A DNA stretch of 9,497 nt, taken from assembly GCA_964629965.1 (NCBI GenBank), contig CAZVRZ010000181.1, positions 1 to 9,497 on the forward strand, in the 5' to 3' direction. The position numbers were made by a program, and so were the translations under genes. Origin of the DNA: CAZVRZ01 sp964629965. GTDB taxonomy: Bacteria; Chloroflexota; Anaerolineae; Anaerolineales; UBA4823. Positions 6,573-9,497 of this stretch are shown piece by piece. Positions within the stretch are counted from its first letter, which is position 1. The number at the start of each line of letters is the position of its first letter. The notes beneath the pieces were generated by a model. It worked only from the letters and a program-made list of their open reading frames with translations, made no database searches and was not told the DNA's origin.

Positions 6573-7215
6573 GGCCTAATCTCCTAATGATAAAAAGATC
6601 AAACCATATTGTTCCTGTTTTCCTGGGGTCGTAAGTATGTCTAAAATCTATTTCGGTCTGCATTCCCGTTCCAGTAAACATATCTATCCCTGTTTCAGAG
6701 CAACCCGGGCATCTGTCTTGCGCCTTCATGATTCCTCCTGGATTAATGGGATCACCTTCTAAATCTGGGCTCCAAAGAGTACTTCCATCAGGAACCTTGC
6801 CACCGAGTGCAACAGCGATCGACTCTCTAGGTTTCAAATCCTTTTCAAGGCCTAAATCAAAATAAGGATTGGCCCATACATTCTTTTCCCGATCCCAACT
6901 TACGGATCCACAATTCTCGCAATGGAAAAAAACCTTCTCCCCATCAACCATTACAAACCCTGTGCCTTCCATTGGGACACCATCATATCCATAAAGCATA
7001 CCATGTTTTGCTGTTAGTGCTTTACCCTTCCATGTTAATGGGTTCCCATCTTTATCACGAGGAATAGGAACCATATCTCCACGGTAATCATCGGGATGGG
7101 CATAGTAATATTGAGAAACGGAAAATTTTCCCAGATAAACGTATTCCCAACCCAGACCACCACCATCATCACAATCCCCGACCATTTCTCCATCGCAATA
7201 TCTGTGTCCGCTCGG
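6556..7215 (-). other. Variable C-terminal tip of the Rhs protein, 3D (MltA-like) domain candidate
   Basis: The roughly 220 residues after DPSGHR have no YD repeats. VPMEGTGFVMVDGEK (M838) resembles the lead-in I know from 3D-domain proteins ('MQGTG...DG'). IAVALGG (A892) aligns with the family's 'IAVDP', and KAQDRCPGCSETGID (D923 to D934) aligns with 'aeDtGgaIkGnriD'. The spacing of 11 between the two aspartates equals that in the family, and the roughly 30-residue gap from A892 to D923 also fits. 3D/MltA domains cleave or bind peptidoglycan. The first of the three aspartates is alanine here, and the glycine-rich loop between the other two holds CPGC. A second pair, C855-x2-C858, raises the possibility of a bound metal. 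This is alignment by eye; other assignments are possible. Confidence 0.5.
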
Positions 7216-9497
7216 ATCTCGGTAGACCACAGGTGAATTCCTGGAATAAGCATATCTGTCAAAATCAATGGGGCTTCCGACATTCGGCACAATCGTATCG
7301 GCAGAAGTGAACCTGCCTAGCGAACTGTCATAATATCTTGCCACATAGTAGATTAGCCCGAAACTGGTTTGCCTCTGGCCGGTATATCCATAGCTGGTCA
7401 AGGTCACACTGCCGCTTCTCACCTCCCCCCAGGGCTTATACTTCGTCTGCTGGACGATCGTTCCGCTGCTGTTCAGTACCAGCGAGGTGCTCCCCAGGTG
7501 ATCGGTCGCCAGGAAATACAGGGTAGTAGAGGCCGGGTTGAACACTTCCTTACGCATGGCGATGCGCTGGCCTCCGGCATAGTAGTAGCGAGTGCCGCCC
7601 ATGCTCGTCCATTCGTAATAGGAACCGATGTAGATGGTCGTCACTCCATTCTCCACCCCCTTCACCCGCTTTCCGTCGCCATCGTAAACAAAAGTCGCCG
7701 TGGCCGCACCCGAGACGCCCGTCAGGCGGTTCTCTTGATCATAGCTCAGGGTGTAGGTCTGTCCGCCAACCGTGCGCTGCCGCATGTTGCCGTTGCAGTC
7801 ATATTGATACGTGTTCCCACCCATGGCCGAGACGGCATGCGGGATGGTGCGCGATGCCTGCCCGTTGGCGCAAGCGCTCACCCCGGCGGCGTAGGTGTAG
7901 TTCGCTCCGTTCTTCAGGTTCAGGTTGCCGCTCGTCTCACTATATCCATAGCTCTCGCTGACCGCCCCGCTCGCTCCCGTCAGGCGGTAGAGATCGTCGT
8001 AGCTGTAATTCAGCGTTTCAGGCGTCACATCATCCTGGATCTGGGTCACGTTGCCTGCCTCATCATAAGTATACTCCAGGTCCTGGCGCCGGTTCGCTAA
8101 CAGCGCAAAGTTGTCGAAGTCCGCACTTACCGCCGTGGCACTCCAGGTCTTGACGATCATGCCCACGTGCGTCGGCGCAGTCGCCCAGGTTTGGGTCGAG
8201 AGGGTGATCCATATCCCATTTGTGCTGGTTTTGTAGTCGAAGGCGTACTTCGTCCCCGTCTTGCGCACCCGCAGCCAGACCGTGGTGGTCGTGTTGCTCA
8301 CGTTTGCCAGGTTGTTCTGCCCGCTCTTTTCCAGCCGTAAGTTCGCACCCTGGTAGAAACCGAAGTAGGCGATGTCGTACTGCCCAAAACGCACCATCAA
8401 TCCAGTCTGGAAGTTGGCGCCGTTGGTGTAAGAAGACAGGTTGACCTTGACTTCGGCTGTCCAGTCCTCGCCGCTGACCGCCGTGCGCATCTGGGGCGCC
8501 TGGTCTACCGCAGTCCAATGGTTATAACTGGCCGTCCCAGGCACGCTCAGGCGCAGCCAACCCGGCTGTGCCCCGAGCGAATAGGTTGCCCCCGCTTTGG
8601 GCAGGTGCCATTCCCAGCGCCCGTTCAGCGGTGTGCTGCCAAAGCCATCCACAAAGGTTTGTGCTGCCGTGTGCAGGCTTGACAACCGTCCACCCTGGCT
8701 GCTCCAGGGGTAATAGTCGTAGTCGTTTGTTACTTTCGGGTTGATCGCCAGGTTGCTGCCGCCCATATAGCGTTCCTGCACCCGCCCGGCCGCATCGTAG
8801 GTGGTTTGCTGAACATAGTAATAGCTTGTATCGCTCCATACATTCTTCAATGCCATCTGCGGGAGGTAGGAGTATGTGACGATCTCGCCCACCCCGCCAG
8901 TGTTGCCATTGGGATATTGCATTGTAGCTGCCTGGTCGGCGCTGTTGTAGCTCCACTTCGTGACGAAGGTTCCACCGCCGTTGATCGTTTTCGATTCCTG
9001 CGTCATCCGGCCGCGCACATCATATGCCCAGCTTGTGCTGCCAGAAGAGTCGATCATACGCGTGCGCCGCCCGATGGCGTAGATCGCTGCCCCGCCCTCA
9101 TCGTAAAAGTACTGCACCGCAGCCGGGTTAGTCGGGCAGGCTGACCCGCTGGCGATGTAGTTTTTACCCGTCAGCCGGTTGAGAGGCTCATAATACAGGC
9201 AGGTGCGCTGCCCCTTGGCGTCATCCTGGTATTTCAGGTTACCTAACGCATCGTAACTGTAGGCCCAGGCGCCCATGTCGGCATCGGTCATGCTCGTCTT
9301 GCGCCCGGCTTTGTCATAGCTCAAGGCGGTTGTCGCACTGCCGTACTGGGCCTGGATCAGGCGATCCAGTTCATCGTAGCCGTAGACCGTCCCAGGCCCC
9401 AGCGCCGGGATCACCTGGATCGTCCGCCCCCACACGTCGCTTACGGTGGTGGTTTGGTTCCCTTTCGCATCCGTAACGGTCACCCGGTCGAGTCCGT
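6556..9497 (-). CDS. Rhs/YD-repeat protein with embedded concanavalin-like domain and 3D-like C-terminal tip (partial, 5' end outside window)
   Basis: A large surface or secreted YD-repeat protein; the frame is open to the right edge (GLDRVTVTDAKGNQTT), so its start and any signal peptide lie outside. Positions here count from the GTG at 9483. YD repeats such as YGYDELDRL, LSYDKAGRKTS and YSYDALGNL fill about 1-270. Residues about 275-463 form a concanavalin-like (DUF1349-type) domain, from FVDGFG to SADFDNFALL. YD repeats resume (YTYDEAGNVTQI, LSYDQENRLTGV) until the Rhs core, YYVARYYDSSLGRFTSAD (about 713-730), ending at DPSGHR. In known Rhs proteins the repeats build a hollow shell around a C-terminal toxin that is cut off at the core. 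Here a non-repetitive tip follows. The gene overlaps the propeller gene by 17 bp. The tip region is clearly poorer in GC than the shell. Confidence 0.9.
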   Translation of the reverse strand, partial: GLDRVTVTDAKGNQTTTVSDVWGRTIQVIPALGPGTVYGYDELDRLIQAQYGSATTALSYDKAGRKTSMTDADMGAWAYSYDALGNLKYQDDAKGQRTCLYYEPLNRLTGKNYIASGSACPTNPAAVQYFYDEGGAAIYAIGRRTRMIDSSGSTSWAYDVRGRMTQESKTINGGGTFVTKWSYNSADQAATMQYPNGNTGGVGEIVTYSYLPQMALKNVWSDTSYYYVQQTTYDAAGRVQERYMGGSNLAINPKVTNDYDYYPWSSQGGRLSSLHTAAQTFVDGFGSTPLNGRWEWHLPKAGATYSLGAQPGWLRLSVPGTASYNHWTAVDQAPQMRTAVSGEDWTAEVKVNLSSYTNGANFQTGLMVRFGQYDIAYFGFYQGANLRLEKSGQNNLANVSNTTTTVWLRVRKTGTKYAFDYKTSTNGIWITLSTQTWATAPTHVGMIVKTWSATAVSADFDNFALLANRRQDLEYTYDEAGNVTQIQDDVTPETLNYSYDDLYRLTGASGAVSESYGYSETSGNLNLKNGANYTYAAGVSACANGQASRTIPHAVSAMGGNTYQYDCNGNMRQRTVGGQTYTLSYDQENRLTGVSGAATATFVYDGDGKRVKGVENGVTTIYIGSYYEWTSMGGTRYYYAGGQRIAMRKEVFNPASTTLYFLATDHLGSTSLVLNSSGTIVQQTKYKPWGEVRSGSVTLTSYGYTGQRQTSFGLIYYVARYYDSSLGRFTSADTIVPNVGSPIDFDRYAYSRNSPVVYRDPSGHRYCDGEMVGDCDDGGGLGWEYVYLGKFSVSQYYYAHPDDYRGDMVPIPRDKDGNPLTWKGKALTAKHGMLYGYDGVPMEGTGFVMVDGEKVFFHCENCGSVSWDREKNVWANPYFDLGLEKDLKPRESIAVALGGKVPDGSTLWSPDLEGDPINPGGIMKAQDRCPGCSETGIDMFTGTGMQTEIDFRHTYDPRKTGTIWFDLFIIRRLGHETDY
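6581..6585 (-). promoter_or_regulatory. Ribosome-binding site of the propeller gene, inside the Rhs coding sequence
   Basis: AGGAG on the minus strand lies 8 bases before the ATG at 6572, within the last codons of the Rhs gene (IIRRLGHETDY). It is the best Shine-Dalgarno in the window, and it supports both the chosen start and translational coupling of the propeller gene to the Rhs gene. Confidence 0.75.

Noticed and set aside
7369..8100. Plus-strand open frame of 243 codons opposite the Rhs gene
   Set aside because: Low-complexity Arg/Ala/Val translation mirroring the YD repeats; the opposite strand encodes a clear Rhs protein.

Overview
The window looks like chromosomal DNA from a GC-rich environmental bacterium. 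My best guess is Chloroflexota (Anaerolineae- or Caldilineae-like). The hints are a Thr/Pro-rich linker behind a lipoprotein-type signal, an Rhs/YD-repeat protein with a concanavalin-like domain set inside it, and fragments of two further lectin-like domains of the kind that accompany such proteins. This is inferred from style of sequence; there is no rRNA or marker gene to confirm it.

Left part (1-2719, plus strand): a short leader with three 18-bp tandem repeats precedes a two-gene unit. The first gene is a family-4-type glycosyltransferase and the second a major-facilitator-type membrane protein. They overlap by the ATGA arrangement, so they are probably co-transcribed and translationally coupled. 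Their substrates cannot be read from the sequence.

Middle part (2720-5222): a gene graveyard. Two unrelated minus-strand fragments of lectin-like or carbohydrate-binding-like domains, neither with a proper start or complete fold, lie on either side of an apparently intact ISL3-family insertion sequence. The element has a 525-residue transposase with zinc-finger cysteines and a D-D-E triad. Its ends form perfect 37-bp inverted repeats that reach 13 bp beyond the GGG terminus usual for this family, and no ordinary target duplication can be assigned.

Right part (5223-9497, minus strand): a large Rhs/YD-repeat protein enters from beyond the right edge. It has YD repeats, an embedded concanavalin-like domain, more YD repeats, an Rhs core ending in DPSGHR, and then a variable C-terminal tip of about 220 residues. 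The tip resembles the '3D' (MltA-like, three-aspartate) peptidoglycan-active domain, but its first aspartate is replaced by alanine and it carries two CxxC pairs. The last codons of this gene overlap by 17 bp the start of a gene for a lipoprotein-like six-bladed beta-propeller, whose ribosome-binding site lies inside the Rhs gene. The tip and the downstream gene are both clearly more AT-rich than the Rhs shell, as expected of an exchanged tip-plus-partner cassette. This toxin/immunity-like or envelope-remodelling pair is the most interesting candidate system in the window; its function is an inference.
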